Notes: a model not told the origin generated them from the sequence alone. Counted from the first letter of the stretch, positions 42,834 to 52,582 are shown. The stretch: 53,761 nucleotides of DNA from Anaerolineae bacterium (GCA_025454525.1 JALOOG010000016.1:1-53761); one strand, 5' to 3'. Numbers and translations: made by a program.

Positions 42834-43625
42834 ATGAACAAAGTTTCACTACGTCAAATTGTCAATGGTCTAGCGATCATCATCACGATCGTGTTTAACA
42901 CGATTTCACAAATCCCCTCGTTCGGGATCGGGTTAGCGACCAATGCCGAAATTGCGAATCGTTATCCGGATCTGCTGTATTTTCCGGCAAATTATGCTTT
43001 TTCGATCTGGTCGATTATCTATTTAGGCTTGATCGCCTATACGATCTACCAATTTTTACCCGCCCAACGCGATAATGACCTTTTGAAGCGACTCGGTTAT
43101 CTGCCGGCCTTGACCGCCGTCTTTAACATCGGTTGGTTGTTGGCTTTCCAATACTTCCTATTTCCGTTAAGCATGGTCATGATGTTAGGCTTACTTGGCA
43201 CCTTGATCGCGATCTATATCCGCTTAGGGACAGGGCGCGTAAGCGTGACTCCGACGGAAAGATGGTTTATTCAGATCCCCTTTAGCCTTTATCTAGGTTG
43301 GATCACCGCTGCGACTGTTACCAATGCGACCTATGTCCTCAAGGATGCAGGTTGGAATGGCTTTGGGATTGCCCCGGAAGTATGGGCGGTGATCATGTTG
43401 ATCGTAACCGGAGTTGTTGCCTTGGGCATGATCCTACGTTTCCATGACATCGCTTACGGGTTGGTGATCATCTGGGCGTTAGTGGCGATCTACGGGCGCT
43501 ATCCCGAAGTAGCGACGATCACCATTGCTGCGTTAGGTGTCGCTGCGGCGGTATTCCTTGCGTTGATTGCTGATGTTGTGATCAATCGTTTTGGATCGTC
43601 ATCGAATCGGCGTGTGACGGCCTAA
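42834..43625 (+). CDS. TspO/MBR-related tryptophan-rich membrane protein
   Basis: 263 residues with about seven to eight membrane helices. FPANYAFSIWSIIYLGLIAY (about 50-69) and PFSLYLGWITAATVTN match the tryptophan-rich sensory/TspO-related family in which five-helix TspO is the core. Here extra helices follow (VWAVIMLIVTGVVALGM and two more), so it is the longer bacterial form. TspO proteins bind tetrapyrroles; ligand and role for the long form are unproven. Monocistronic, ending in a strong terminator shared with the converging oxidoreductase gene. Confidence 0.75.
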   Translation: MNKVSLRQIVNGLAIIITIVFNTISQIPSFGIGLATNAEIANRYPDLLYFPANYAFSIWSIIYLGLIAYTIYQFLPAQRDNDLLKRLGYLPALTAVFNIGWLLAFQYFLFPLSMVMMLGLLGTLIAIYIRLGTGRVSVTPTERWFIQIPFSLYLGWITAATVTNATYVLKDAGWNGFGIAPEVWAVIMLIVTGVVALGMILRFHDIAYGLVIIWALVAIYGRYPEVATITIAALGVAAAVFLALIADVVINRFGSSSNRRVTA

Positions 43626-43630
43626 GCTTA

Positions 43631-43664
43631 ACAAGGGAGTCGGATCAAACCCCGACTCTCTTGT
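43631..43664. terminator. Strong terminator after the TspO-like gene
   Basis: A 13-bp stem (43631-43643 / 43652-43664, one G-U) with an 8-base loop, followed by CTTTTTT. It overlaps the 3' end of the converging oxidoreductase gene. Confidence 0.8.
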
Positions 43665-45228
43665 CTTTTTTGCGTCGTAAGTAGCGCAATCCACCGATGA
43701 TCGGGCGAAACCCCCGCCGAATCACCCCTACGATCTTACTCAACCCGTGCGCTAACGGTTCTGGTGGAGACGGTTCAATCAATGGGAACGGCGCTTGCCC
43801 GGCTTCAACTAACACCCGATTGGCTGCCGCGATTCCGGTGGTGACAGCGCGCTCCATCCAAAATGCAGGGGTATCATATCCGATCCAATCACCGCACGCG
43901 GTGATCCCCGTCCAAGGAGTCACCAAGTGTAAGCTATCGGCGGTAGGCACGCGGAAAACAGAGTGAGTCCGGCTGTTACGCCGTACCACACCATACACAA
44001 AATGTCCGCGCAATTCTGGAAACGCCAGTTGCAATTCATTCAACGCGGTGATCAACAAGTTTTGATCCGGTTGATCCACCAATTTTTCCGGCCCGTAAAT
44101 GTGGACTTCCACCGCGCTCCCACCCTGTTCGCGCCATTCATGGAACTCATCATAGAGTTGATGTAACCAGAAGAAGTTATCAATCTGAAAATCTCCAGTC
44201 ATCATGCCGCTGGATGCACCGGGGCGCGGTTGACGACTAAACCACAAACGGATCGCGATGCTACGCACGGACGCGGGGAACTTCAATCCGTCGGTTGGGG
44301 TATCAGGGCTATGGTCTAGCAAGCGTTGCGCGGCCGCGGGATTAACCCCCAAGATCACCTCTTGAGCGCGCAAGGATCGCAAACCACGCTTAGGCGCATC
44401 TTCCACGATCACCCGCCATGCGTGCGTTTCACGTTCTAATTTGAGTGCGGTTGCACCATAAAGCACTTTACCGCCATGTGCTTCAATCCGCTTGATCAGT
44501 GGCGCGATCAAGTGATCATGCGAGTTTCCGGTGAAAAATTGTAAGCGCCATGCGTCACGCCGGAGCATGGTATAAAAGCGGATTGCGGCGATAAACGCGG
44601 TGAGCGAGATCGATTCGGCCGGCGCGGCTAACAGATTCACCCCTAGCCCGTGAAACGTGGCACGGAGATTCGGAGTCCAACCGCGAAAGTATTCTTTCAT
44701 CTCTAACCCGTCTAACGCGATTTTTTCTCTAATCGGGTCAAGCCCAACCGTCCACAACACGCTAAACAGGAAGCCCGGTAGCGATAGAAAATCGAATGGG
44801 GTGATCGTGCGCCAAAATCCTAAACGAAACAGCAATTGTAGGTAATGAAACGGTGCGGGAATCCAACTGTTTTGCACGCTTTTGCCCGCTTCGATCACCC
44901 GGATCTCACGCCGCCAACGGTTGATCCATTCTTCACCGTTGGACTCGCGCAATTCGATCTTCAGCTGATCGGTCAACATCGCCCGCATGTTATGATAACC
45001 GCCCCAGACGGCATGAACGCCATGATCCGGCGCAAAAGACCACTGCCGCCCTTGATAATCAAAGCTATCGGGATCGCCGCCGCTTAAACGTCCGCCGGGC
45101 CATAAACTGGACGCTTCTAAGACGATCGGCGCGATCCCCCGTTGGGCTAGATGAGCCGCCGCGGTGAGTCCGGCAAGTCCGCCGCCGATCACCACGACAG
45201 CGAAGGTTTTTTCTTGATGCGTGTTCAC
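43645..45228 (-). CDS. FAD-dependent amine oxidase/carotenoid desaturase-like protein
   Basis: 527 residues. The N-terminal dinucleotide fold is VVVIGGGLAGLTAAAHLAQRG, then EASSLWPGGRLSG (the GGR motif of desaturases/amine oxidases), and the C-terminal FAD motif is GITACGDWIGYDTPAFWMERAVTTGIAAANRV. It resembles phytoene/zeta-carotene desaturases and 15-cis-phytoene desaturase-like isomerases. No other carotenoid gene lies nearby, so the substrate is not assigned. The start is a GTG overlapping the TGA of the upstream SH3/lysozyme-like gene (GTGA, 45225-45228). Confidence 0.8.
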   Translation of the reverse strand: MNTHQEKTFAVVVIGGGLAGLTAAAHLAQRGIAPIVLEASSLWPGGRLSGGDPDSFDYQGRQWSFAPDHGVHAVWGGYHNMRAMLTDQLKIELRESNGEEWINRWRREIRVIEAGKSVQNSWIPAPFHYLQLLFRLGFWRTITPFDFLSLPGFLFSVLWTVGLDPIREKIALDGLEMKEYFRGWTPNLRATFHGLGVNLLAAPAESISLTAFIAAIRFYTMLRRDAWRLQFFTGNSHDHLIAPLIKRIEAHGGKVLYGATALKLERETHAWRVIVEDAPKRGLRSLRAQEVILGVNPAAAQRLLDHSPDTPTDGLKFPASVRSIAIRLWFSRQPRPGASSGMMTGDFQIDNFFWLHQLYDEFHEWREQGGSAVEVHIYGPEKLVDQPDQNLLITALNELQLAFPELRGHFVYGVVRRNSRTHSVFRVPTADSLHLVTPWTGITACGDWIGYDTPAFWMERAVTTGIAAANRVLVEAGQAPFPLIEPSPPEPLAHGLSKIVGVIRRGFRPIIGGLRYLRRKKDKRVGV

Positions 45229-46325
45229 CGTTCGGCCGGTGTCCTCACTTGAATGATCTTGCCATTGACGTTGACGTTACCGTTAGCATCACCCATAAAC
45301 CCCCAATCATTCGCTTGGATCAAATTGACCCAAAAATCGGCACGACGTTTGAGGCCGGGCAAGTTTTCGCGCTCTGCTTGGGCATAGAGGCCGCGTCTAC
45401 GGCGTTCTGCCACCGCCGCGATCAATTGTTGCTCAATAATCCCATTTGTACCTACCCGACTGCGGGGTGGCACTCCCAGATCACCCTCTGCGAGTCCTAA
45501 CAGGCTGTGCATCACGCCGTATTGAATGCCGATGTCAAACAACATCGCACGGGCCAACGGGCTTTGTAAACCGCGTGAGATCAAACTCAAATTCATCACG
45601 CGATCCCAGTAATTTTCTTTAGCAACCTCATTTTGAATGTCTTGCATGACCGGATTCGCGGCCGCGGCGATCAACAGATCGCGAAAGCGGGTATCATGGC
45701 GTAGGCTTTCGTCCACCGCCATTACACGCGGCTGATAAGGCCGTAACTGCACCGCGATCTCATCGTTGCAACGTTGCAAGTAGCGTGTTAACACCGTGCC
45801 GAGTCCGCCTGTCAGGGCAAATTGAAATCGCCCGTAACTCACGATCCCGCGATCGTAATTTTGATAGGCGGTGTAACCTTTGCCTTCAAAGGCGGCGGTG
45901 ACAGCAAAAGCGGCCCGCAATACCCGTGTGTCCTCTGGGATCGGAGCAGTGTTCCCTGAGGTTGGTGGGGTAGGGGGTGGAGCAGTCACCACTTGATTAC
46001 GGACAATATCAAACGCATAGGTCGGATTAGCTAACACCCCGTAACCATAGCGCACGCAATCCCCCACAATTTCGATCAGATCATCGCGCACCCAACCACT
46101 TTGACCATTAGAGAAGTTCAGACGAAACCATTGATACACCTTGCCATTGAGTTTTGCGCCGCCCGTATCGGGTTGGGCCTCTAAAACGGTAAGATCGCGT
46201 GTGCCAACTGGAATTTTAAAGAGCAGTTGTCCGGTGACACTGGGAACAGAACGCACATTGACTTCCGTAACCGTTGGGATGTTCGGAATGCCGCGGATCA
46301 CAGCGGTACAAGTTTGAGTGGACAT
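45225..46325 (-). CDS. SH3-like and lysozyme/chitosanase-like protein, no signal peptide
   Basis: 366 residues. The N-terminal bacterial SH3-like domain (about 15-90) has VNVRSVPSVTGQLLFKIPVGT and WFRLNFSNGQSGWVRDDLIEIVGDC. A Pro/Thr linker follows (about 112-130). The C-terminal helical domain (about 135-350) has AAFEGKGYTAYQNYDRGIVSYGRFQFALTGGLGTVL, reminiscent of GH46 chitosanase/lysozyme-superfamily domains (a Glu near the start and an Asp in the D-x-G-x-x-S-Y-G stretch). Family assignment is tentative. There is no signal peptide, so export would need another route. Overlaps the oxidoreductase gene by 4 bases. Confidence 0.6.
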   Translation of the reverse strand: MSTQTCTAVIRGIPNIPTVTEVNVRSVPSVTGQLLFKIPVGTRDLTVLEAQPDTGGAKLNGKVYQWFRLNFSNGQSGWVRDDLIEIVGDCVRYGYGVLANPTYAFDIVRNQVVTAPPPTPPTSGNTAPIPEDTRVLRAAFAVTAAFEGKGYTAYQNYDRGIVSYGRFQFALTGGLGTVLTRYLQRCNDEIAVQLRPYQPRVMAVDESLRHDTRFRDLLIAAAANPVMQDIQNEVAKENYWDRVMNLSLISRGLQSPLARAMLFDIGIQYGVMHSLLGLAEGDLGVPPRSRVGTNGIIEQQLIAAVAERRRRGLYAQAERENLPGLKRRADFWVNLIQANDWGFMGDANGNVNVNGKIIQVRTPAER

Positions 46326-46455
46326 AGCTGTAAGATCTCCTTGAGTGGTGAGTCATTGGTTTAGTTATTATGCGTCAGAATCCGTGTCCTGTGAAAAAAA
46401 TTTACAATTTTGAGCGATAATGGAAAACGTGAATCTTGACACAAGGTGTTTAAAC

Positions 46456-48459
46456 ATGCTGAAACTCAAAAGTAATGCACTTCTGTTCTTGCTATTGTGT
46501 GTGGTTTCGATCAGTTTCGCACAAGGAAATGATTTTCCACCCGCGGACATCGAAAATGATGAAGGTGGGGTTGTGGTGATCACCGGTGAAGTGGAATACA
46601 CCAATCCCTTTTTTACAACGGGAGTCACGCAACCTTTGGTATTGCTTGAAGATCAAGCGGGTTTTGTCGATCGCAATGAATATTTCACATTTCCGATCGA
46701 ATCACAAACGTTGGGGCAAATTACCTCTGATTTTTATAGCTCACCGTTCACCTATAGCATCGCACTTCCGATTGAACCCCAAGGCACATTGCGCGATGTC
46801 GATCAAGACAATGGAGAAGATACGGGGGTGATGGTGTTTGCGGTCGCTTACTGGGATAACACTTGGGGCGATCCCTATTTAGAAGTGCGAGATCAATCCG
46901 GCGGTGGGTGGTCTACCGCGTATGCGTCCACCCGCATCAGCGAAAACCCCGAAACTTTGCGCGAAGTGGTCGGCGGTAAATTGCTGATTTATGCACCCGA
47001 TGATCAACAAGGTTTTCCGTCGGGCTTTGGGGAGGACGGCCTGCTGTTTACGGAAGATGATCCGATCGTCGGTATCCCACAAGGTTACACGGTGGTGGAT
47101 CTCGACAGCGATCCGTTTACGTTTGATCGTTCTAGTGAACAATCGATCGATCTCATTGAACCTGAGGGGTCGGCCCTCGTTGATTTTTCGGATATGGGTT
47201 ATGCCGAAGCGTTCAACGCAATGGTCGATATGATGAAAAACGAATACGCATTCACCGAATACAAAAATATCGACTGGGAACGGATTCGCGAAAAGTATCT
47301 ACCACGCTTTGAACAAGCGGATGAAGACGATGACGAACAACTCTATCTAGAGTCGTTAGCGGAGATGCTTTGGTCGATTCCCGATGGCCACGTTGCGATG
47401 AGTCCATTGACCGATCTTGTCCCAGTCTTTTGGCGCGAACATGGTCGCGGGATCGGGATTGTGATCCAAGAAACCAGTGACGGACGCGCTTATGTCACCA
47501 CCGTGATCGATGGAAGTCCCGCCGATGATGCTGGGATCGAAGTGGGAGCGGAGATCCTTGAAATTGACGGCGATCCGGTCAGCGAATATGTCAGCCGGAT
47601 CAGCTTTATATGGGGTGAGACCTTCAGCACGCCTCATAATCGTCGCTTAGGGCAGTTCCGTCATGCCGCACGATTTAGCGAGGACATTGATGAAGTGACG
47701 ATTACCTTCCAAAATGACGGCGATGATCCGGTGACGGATCGCCTCCGCACGGAAGAAGAAGTCGATAGTTATTTTGCCACCTTTGAGGACAACGGTTTAA
47801 CGGGCTATGAACTTCCGGTTTCATATCGTTTGTTAGACAATGGTTATATGTATGTGGCGATCTACAGTTTCTTTGATGATCGCGCCCTTACGATTCAATT
47901 GTGGGAACGCATGATCCGTCAGATGAACGAAAACGATGTGACCGGCCTCGTAATCGATATGCGGTTTAACGGAGGCGGTAATGGCTTCCTAGCCGATCAG
48001 ATGAGCGCCTATTTCTTTGATGAGCCGCTAGAAGTTGGCAACACCGGGACTTACAGCAAAGATCTTGGCGAATTTTTCTTTGATCCGCGTGGAGTCCGTC
48101 GGATGTATCTCCCGAATGAGGACTTGCGGTACGACGGGCCGATCAGTATGTTGATCGGGCCAAGTTGTGCGAGTGCTTGCGAACGTTTCGCCTATAACCT
48201 CACGTTAGAAGATCGCGCCGCGGTGATCGGTCACTATCCAACGGCGGGCCTAGGTGGCAGCGTGAACGATTTCTTGATGCCGGGAGGGATCACCGTTCGT
48301 TATACGATCGGGCGCGGGGTGGATATGGACGGAGAGATCCATATCGAAGGGACGGGCGTTGAACCGACGATCCTGATCCCGATCACCACTGAAACCCTGT
48401 TCGGGGATGAAGATGAGTTGCTAGATGCCGCGATCGAACACTTGGATGATGAAAACTAG
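46456..48459 (+). CDS. Exported S41-family (C-terminal-processing) peptidase with PDZ domain
   Basis: 667 residues. Signal peptide (MLKLKSNALLFLLLCVVSIS, FAQG), then an acidic Asp/Asn-rich N-terminal domain (about 20-225). The S41 helical cap (YAEAFNAMVDMMKNEYAFTEYKNIDWERI) comes next, then a PDZ-like domain (VIDGSPADDAGIEVGAEILEIDG, about 360-390). The S41 core has VIDMRFNGGGNG, LIGPSCASACERFAYNL (catalytic Ser in SACE) and GLGGS. S41 enzymes cleave from C-terminal tails. The ATG at 46456 is preferred over 46420 because the signal peptide then begins at the start and AAGGTG lies 8 bases upstream. It is highly acidic. Terminated by a strong hairpin. Confidence 0.88.
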   Translation: MLKLKSNALLFLLLCVVSISFAQGNDFPPADIENDEGGVVVITGEVEYTNPFFTTGVTQPLVLLEDQAGFVDRNEYFTFPIESQTLGQITSDFYSSPFTYSIALPIEPQGTLRDVDQDNGEDTGVMVFAVAYWDNTWGDPYLEVRDQSGGGWSTAYASTRISENPETLREVVGGKLLIYAPDDQQGFPSGFGEDGLLFTEDDPIVGIPQGYTVVDLDSDPFTFDRSSEQSIDLIEPEGSALVDFSDMGYAEAFNAMVDMMKNEYAFTEYKNIDWERIREKYLPRFEQADEDDDEQLYLESLAEMLWSIPDGHVAMSPLTDLVPVFWREHGRGIGIVIQETSDGRAYVTTVIDGSPADDAGIEVGAEILEIDGDPVSEYVSRISFIWGETFSTPHNRRLGQFRHAARFSEDIDEVTITFQNDGDDPVTDRLRTEEEVDSYFATFEDNGLTGYELPVSYRLLDNGYMYVAIYSFFDDRALTIQLWERMIRQMNENDVTGLVIDMRFNGGGNGFLADQMSAYFFDEPLEVGNTGTYSKDLGEFFFDPRGVRRMYLPNEDLRYDGPISMLIGPSCASACERFAYNLTLEDRAAVIGHYPTAGLGGSVNDFLMPGGITVRYTIGRGVDMDGEIHIEGTGVEPTILIPITTETLFGDEDELLDAAIEHLDDEN

Positions 48460-48476
48460 TTGAGAAATTGATGATC

Positions 48477-48507
48477 AAAGGGCAAGGTTTTAACGGCCTT
48501 GCCCTTT
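48477..48507 (+). terminator. Terminator after the S41 protease gene
   Basis: AAAGGGCAAGG (48477-48487) and CCTTGCCCTTT (48497-48507) form a perfect 11-bp stem ending in TTTTAATTT. Confidence 0.85.
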
Positions 48508-48577
48508 TAATTTGCCTAGATTTTGCTTAAGATCGAAATGTTCAGAAATATTAACTTTTCTTTTTGCCAGCTTGCGC

Positions 48578-48583
48578 TATAAT
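48578..48583 (+). promoter_or_regulatory. Predicted -10 upstream of the STAS-glgX pair
   Basis: A perfect TATAAT in an AT-rich 220-base gap, about 150 bases before the STAS gene. The -35 is weak. The long leader (about 48590-48732) has no further recognised element. Confidence 0.4.
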
Positions 48584-48732
48584 GATTTGTGTAAACTACA
48601 TGATAAACCGATGAGGATCTACACCAATTGTTACAAAACGGTGTAATGTAGGGGCGTTGATTTTAACAAAATTCTTTTTGTCCTCATGAACTTTGCGGTG
48701 TATTTTATTGATATAGTAACGGAGTTGCACTG

Positions 48733-49074
48733 ATGGAAGTTTATATCGAAAAACAAGAGCAAGCGACGATTATCGCGATTACCGGCCAACTCAATTCCCA
48801 TACCACAGCCCAAATCCAAGATGATGTGTTGGCCGCCATTCATGCGGGCGATCATGTCCTGTTGGATATGAGTCGTGTGACTTATTTGTCTAGCGCCGGG
48901 TTACGGATGTTGTTGTTACTCTATCGTCGGATTCGCGATCATCATGGTGTCATGGCGCTCACGGGACTTTCTGAAGAAGTCAGCGATATGATGTCGATTA
49001 CCGGCTTTTTGGATCTGTTCACGACGTTTGAAAACCGGATGATCGGCCTGCAAGCTTTGAAGAAGGCCGGATGA
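48733..49074 (+). CDS. STAS-domain anti-anti-sigma factor
   Basis: 113 residues forming a single STAS domain (IIAITGQLNSHTTAQIQDDVLAAI, HVLLDMSRVTYLSSAGLRMLLLL). Ser54 in SSAGL aligns with the phosphorylated Ser of SpoIIAA. Such proteins free a sigma factor by binding the anti-sigma kinase when not phosphorylated. No kinase or sigma gene is nearby. glgX starts 6 bases after its stop, so the two form a transcript, linking a partner-switch signal to glycogen use. That link is inference. Confidence 0.9.
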   Translation: MEVYIEKQEQATIIAITGQLNSHTTAQIQDDVLAAIHAGDHVLLDMSRVTYLSSAGLRMLLLLYRRIRDHHGVMALTGLSEEVSDMMSITGFLDLFTTFENRMIGLQALKKAG

Positions 49075-49080
49075 TGCCGC

Positions 49081-51213
49081 ATGGCCTTTGATCTACCCGA
49101 TCGCATTGATAATCAACCGACGCACCAATACGGCCAATATCAATTACGGGCAGGCAAACCCTATCCGTTTGGTGCGTCCATTGTCCGTAATGGCGTGAAC
49201 TTTGCGATTTTTTCGCGTCATGCGGTCTCCTGTACCCTAGTCTTATTTCGGCACGGGGAGCCGACTCCTATGGCCGAGATCCCATTTCCGAAAGAATTTA
49301 TGGTGGGCGATGTGTTCACCATGACCGTATTCGGACTAGATTCCTCTGAGCGCGATTTTGAATATGGCTTTCGCATGGAAGGCTTATTCGCTCCGCATCG
49401 CGGTCACTGGTTTAATCCCGATCACATCTTGCTCGACCCTTACGCGAAAGCGATCGGCGGTCGTGATGTGTGGGGGGAATATGTCGAAAGCATTTACCCA
49501 CACCGAGCGCAATTGATCTTCGATGATTACGACTGGGAAGAAGACCGCCCTTTAGAGATCCCGATCGAAGATCTGGTGATCTATGAGATGCACGTCCGGG
49601 GTTTCACCGCGCATCCGTCCTCTGAAGTCAAATACCCTGGCACCTACGCCGCGATCCGCGAAAAGATCCCATATCTTAAAGAACTTGGCGTGAATTGTGT
49701 CGAATTGATGCCCGTGTTTGAATTTGATGAACACGAATATGATCGTTATAACCCGATCACGGGTGAAAAGTTGATCAATTATTGGGGATACAGCACGATC
49801 GGCTTTTTCGCACCGAAAACGGGTTATGCCGCCACCGGACGTTATAGGATGCAGGTTGATGAGTTAAAAACCCTGATTAAAGACCTGCACCGCAACGGCA
49901 TTGAAGTGATCTTGGATGTGGTGTTTAATCACACCGCCGAAGGCAACGAAAAAGGCCCCACGATCTCATTTCGCGGGATCGACAACAAAACCTATTACAT
50001 GCTTGCGCCAGATGGAAATTACCTCAATTTTAGCGGCACAGGCAATACCATGAACTGTAATAACCCAGTCGTGCGTAACATGGTGTTGGAATGTCTACGC
50101 TACTGGGTTTCGGAATACCACATTGACGGGTTTCGTTTTGACCTCGCCTCAATTTTAGGGCGTGATCAATACGGCGCACCCTTAGCCAATCCGCCGTTGA
50201 TCGAAACCCTCGCCTATGATCCGATCCTCGCAAAGTGCAAGCTGATCGCTGAAGCATGGGACGCGGGCGGGATGTATCAAGTCGGTACGTTTCCAGCTTA
50301 TGGGCGTTGGGCAGAATGGAACGGCAAATATCGCGATACGATTCGGCGCTTTTTACGGAGTGACGGTGGGATCATCTGGGAAGTGGCCGAACGCTTACAG
50401 GGATCACCCGATCTCTATTATTCGCGTGGCACAGGGGCCTCGATCAACTTTATCACTTGTCACGATGGCTTTTCGTTACGCGATCTGTTTTCCTACAATT
50501 ACAAACATAACATTGCCAACGGTGAGGACAATCGCGACGGCACAAATGATAACTACAGTTGGAATTGTGGTTGGGAAGGGGACAGCGACGATCCCAACAT
50601 CATCGCTTTGCGTCATAAACTGATTAAAAACGCGGTGTCCTTGTTATTGGTCAGTCAAGGCGTGCCGATGATCCTGATGGGGGATGAGATTGCTCATACC
50701 AAGTCTGGCAACAATAACACCTATTGTCATGACAATGAACTCAATTGGATGAATTGGGCGCTAAAAGACGAAAATAGCGAGATCTTCCGCTTTTTTAAGC
50801 ACATGATCGCGTTCCGTCATGCTCATCCCACCCTACGCAACCGCCGTCATTTTGTGCATCGCGATTACAAAGGCAGTGGCTACCCCGATATTAGTTGGCA
50901 CGGTACGCGCTCATGGCAGCCGGATTGGGCCGATTATTCACGCACGATCGCGTTTATGTTATGTGGTAAACACGCGAAAAACGGTGAAATTGAGGACGAT
51001 TACCTGTATGTGGCCGCGAACATGCACTGGGAGACACATCGTTTTGAGATGCCGCGTCTACCCCCAAAATTTGAATGGTATTTGTTTGCTGATACCGGAT
51101 TGCCCACGCCCTTAGACATCAATGAACCGGGAGCCGAAGTCAGATTACGCGAACAACGTTATTACACCGTCAAGGCCCGTTCGATCATCATTTTGGTGGG
51201 CAAACCGATTTAA
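49081..51213 (+). CDS. glgX: Glycogen debranching enzyme GlgX (isoamylase-type, GH13)
   Basis: 710 residues. The N-terminal CBM48-like domain starts YQLRAGKPYPFGASIVRNGVNFAIFS. The GH13 barrel has EMHVRGFT, VILDVVFNHTAEG, YHIDGFRFDLASILGRD (Asp nucleophile), LIAEAWDAGG (Glu acid/base) and ITCHDGFSLRDL (HD), then the GlgX-type NNYSWNCG region. A beta domain ends ARSIIILVGKP. It hydrolyses alpha-1,6 branches of glycogen or limit dextrin. Length fits GlgX/TreX. It follows the STAS gene closely and ends at a near-palindromic hairpin. Confidence 0.92.
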   Translation: MAFDLPDRIDNQPTHQYGQYQLRAGKPYPFGASIVRNGVNFAIFSRHAVSCTLVLFRHGEPTPMAEIPFPKEFMVGDVFTMTVFGLDSSERDFEYGFRMEGLFAPHRGHWFNPDHILLDPYAKAIGGRDVWGEYVESIYPHRAQLIFDDYDWEEDRPLEIPIEDLVIYEMHVRGFTAHPSSEVKYPGTYAAIREKIPYLKELGVNCVELMPVFEFDEHEYDRYNPITGEKLINYWGYSTIGFFAPKTGYAATGRYRMQVDELKTLIKDLHRNGIEVILDVVFNHTAEGNEKGPTISFRGIDNKTYYMLAPDGNYLNFSGTGNTMNCNNPVVRNMVLECLRYWVSEYHIDGFRFDLASILGRDQYGAPLANPPLIETLAYDPILAKCKLIAEAWDAGGMYQVGTFPAYGRWAEWNGKYRDTIRRFLRSDGGIIWEVAERLQGSPDLYYSRGTGASINFITCHDGFSLRDLFSYNYKHNIANGEDNRDGTNDNYSWNCGWEGDSDDPNIIALRHKLIKNAVSLLLVSQGVPMILMGDEIAHTKSGNNNTYCHDNELNWMNWALKDENSEIFRFFKHMIAFRHAHPTLRNRRHFVHRDYKGSGYPDISWHGTRSWQPDWADYSRTIAFMLCGKHAKNGEIEDDYLYVAANMHWETHRFEMPRLPPKFEWYLFADTGLPTPLDINEPGAEVRLREQRYYTVKARSIIILVGKPI

Positions 51214-51222
51214 TCAGAGAGC

Positions 51223-51248
51223 CGGGGCGAACCCATGGGTTCACCCCG
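51223..51248. terminator. Hairpin between glgX and P450 genes
   Basis: CGGGG-C-GAACCC and GGGTTC-A-CCCCG form an 11-bp stem with a single internal C/A mismatch and an AT turn, between two converging genes. Confidence 0.7.
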
Positions 51249-51259
51249 ACGACGGTCAG

Positions 51260-52582
51260 TTATAAACGACTAAACTGCACTGTCACCCCGCTTTTAGGCA
51301 ATGGAAACGGCAAACTCCGATAGGTGAGGTCTTGATGAGGCACAAGTTCCCACCGATACCCGCGCAACAATAGCGATAAGATCAATTTCATCTCCACCAT
51401 AGCGAAATTCTGACCTAGGCAGAGCCGCGGCCCACCACCGAAGGGGATATGCGAGAAGGGCGGTTGTTTTTCGCCGCTTAACCAACGATCAGGGTTGTAA
51501 TCTTCCACGTTTTTCCACACGGTTTCATCGCGATGCGTGCGCGCCGGATTCAATAAGATCACCGTGCCTTTCGGAATGCGATAACCGTTAAATTCCACAT
51601 CTTGGATCGTGATGCGGAACATGCCTGCGATCGGCGGGATCAAGCGCATACTCTCATGGATCACCGCGTCCAAGTAAGGCATCTTTTTGAGGGTATCCAA
51701 GTTAAAGACTCGATCGTCTGGGGCAAGCGCGTTCTGCTCATCGCGGGCGCATTGCAGCGCATGTGGGTTTTGTGCCAAGTGGAGCAGGATATTAGTGTTA
51801 GAGGTGACAGTGGTATCATGGCCGGCAAAGAGCAACAGATGAATTTCTTCTACGATCGTCTCATCCGACAAGCCATTGCCTTCGGAATCGCGGGCAGCCA
51901 ACAATGTTCCTAATACATCCGCTTTATGTTGACCAGACTCGCGGCGTTTCTGTACAAATGGCCGCAAGTAGTTCATGAAGTCTTTACGCGCTTTGAGTGC
52001 TTTCCCAAAGGGCAAAAACGGCAAATTGATCGTGATCGGTGTGAACATGCCGTCCGCGCACAACTTGGATAATTCGCTTAAGTAGGGCAGATCCAATTGA
52101 TCCGCTTCATCGCTAAAGATAAACAACGCGATGATCTCAAAGGCCAAAGTACGCATCGCGTGTTCGATCGTCAACACACTGCCTTGATTAGCCCAGCGTT
52201 CCATGTGTTGACGGGAAAGCGCCTCAATGCTAGGGACAAAATGACTCATCGACTCATATTTAAAATGAGGTGTTACCATGCGACGGCGTTCGCGGTGACG
52301 TTCGCCATTGATCAACGACATGGTGTCGGCCCCAAGGATCTGACGCACCCCATATGACCACCGATTTTGTAGGTATTTGTCCTCTCCTGAAAAGGCCCAA
52401 TGATTCGCCGCATGGCCGATCAAGATCACCGACTCCGCGCCTAAAATATGGGTGCGAAACACCTTGCCGTATTTTTGTTCCCGTTTAGCGGTAAATTCAC
52501 GCGGCGACCGTACAAACGCAAGCGTTTCGCCGATCAAGGGTAGACCCGTTTCACCGGGCGGTAATGGTAACGTCTCTGTCAT
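51260..52582 (-). CDS. Cytochrome P450 (CYP120/CYP26-like)
   Basis: 440 residues, soluble. N-terminal LPLPPGETGLPLIGETLAF as in CYP120 and CYP26; I helix LLLFAGHDTTVTSN (oxygen activation); K helix ESMR (ExxR); PERF-like region PDRW; heme loop FGGGPRLCLGQNF with the axial Cys. CYP120/CYP26 relatives act on retinoids; the substrate here is not known. The ATG at 52582 is chosen over the frame start at 52645: AAAGGAG lies 7 bases upstream and the protein then begins at the Pro-rich hinge. Redox partners are not in the window. Divergent from the MazF-like gene. Confidence 0.92.
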   Translation of the reverse strand: MTETLPLPPGETGLPLIGETLAFVRSPREFTAKREQKYGKVFRTHILGAESVILIGHAANHWAFSGEDKYLQNRWSYGVRQILGADTMSLINGERHRERRRMVTPHFKYESMSHFVPSIEALSRQHMERWANQGSVLTIEHAMRTLAFEIIALFIFSDEADQLDLPYLSELSKLCADGMFTPITINLPFLPFGKALKARKDFMNYLRPFVQKRRESGQHKADVLGTLLAARDSEGNGLSDETIVEEIHLLLFAGHDTTVTSNTNILLHLAQNPHALQCARDEQNALAPDDRVFNLDTLKKMPYLDAVIHESMRLIPPIAGMFRITIQDVEFNGYRIPKGTVILLNPARTHRDETVWKNVEDYNPDRWLSGEKQPPFSHIPFGGGPRLCLGQNFAMVEMKLILSLLLRGYRWELVPHQDLTYRSLPFPLPKSGVTVQFSRL

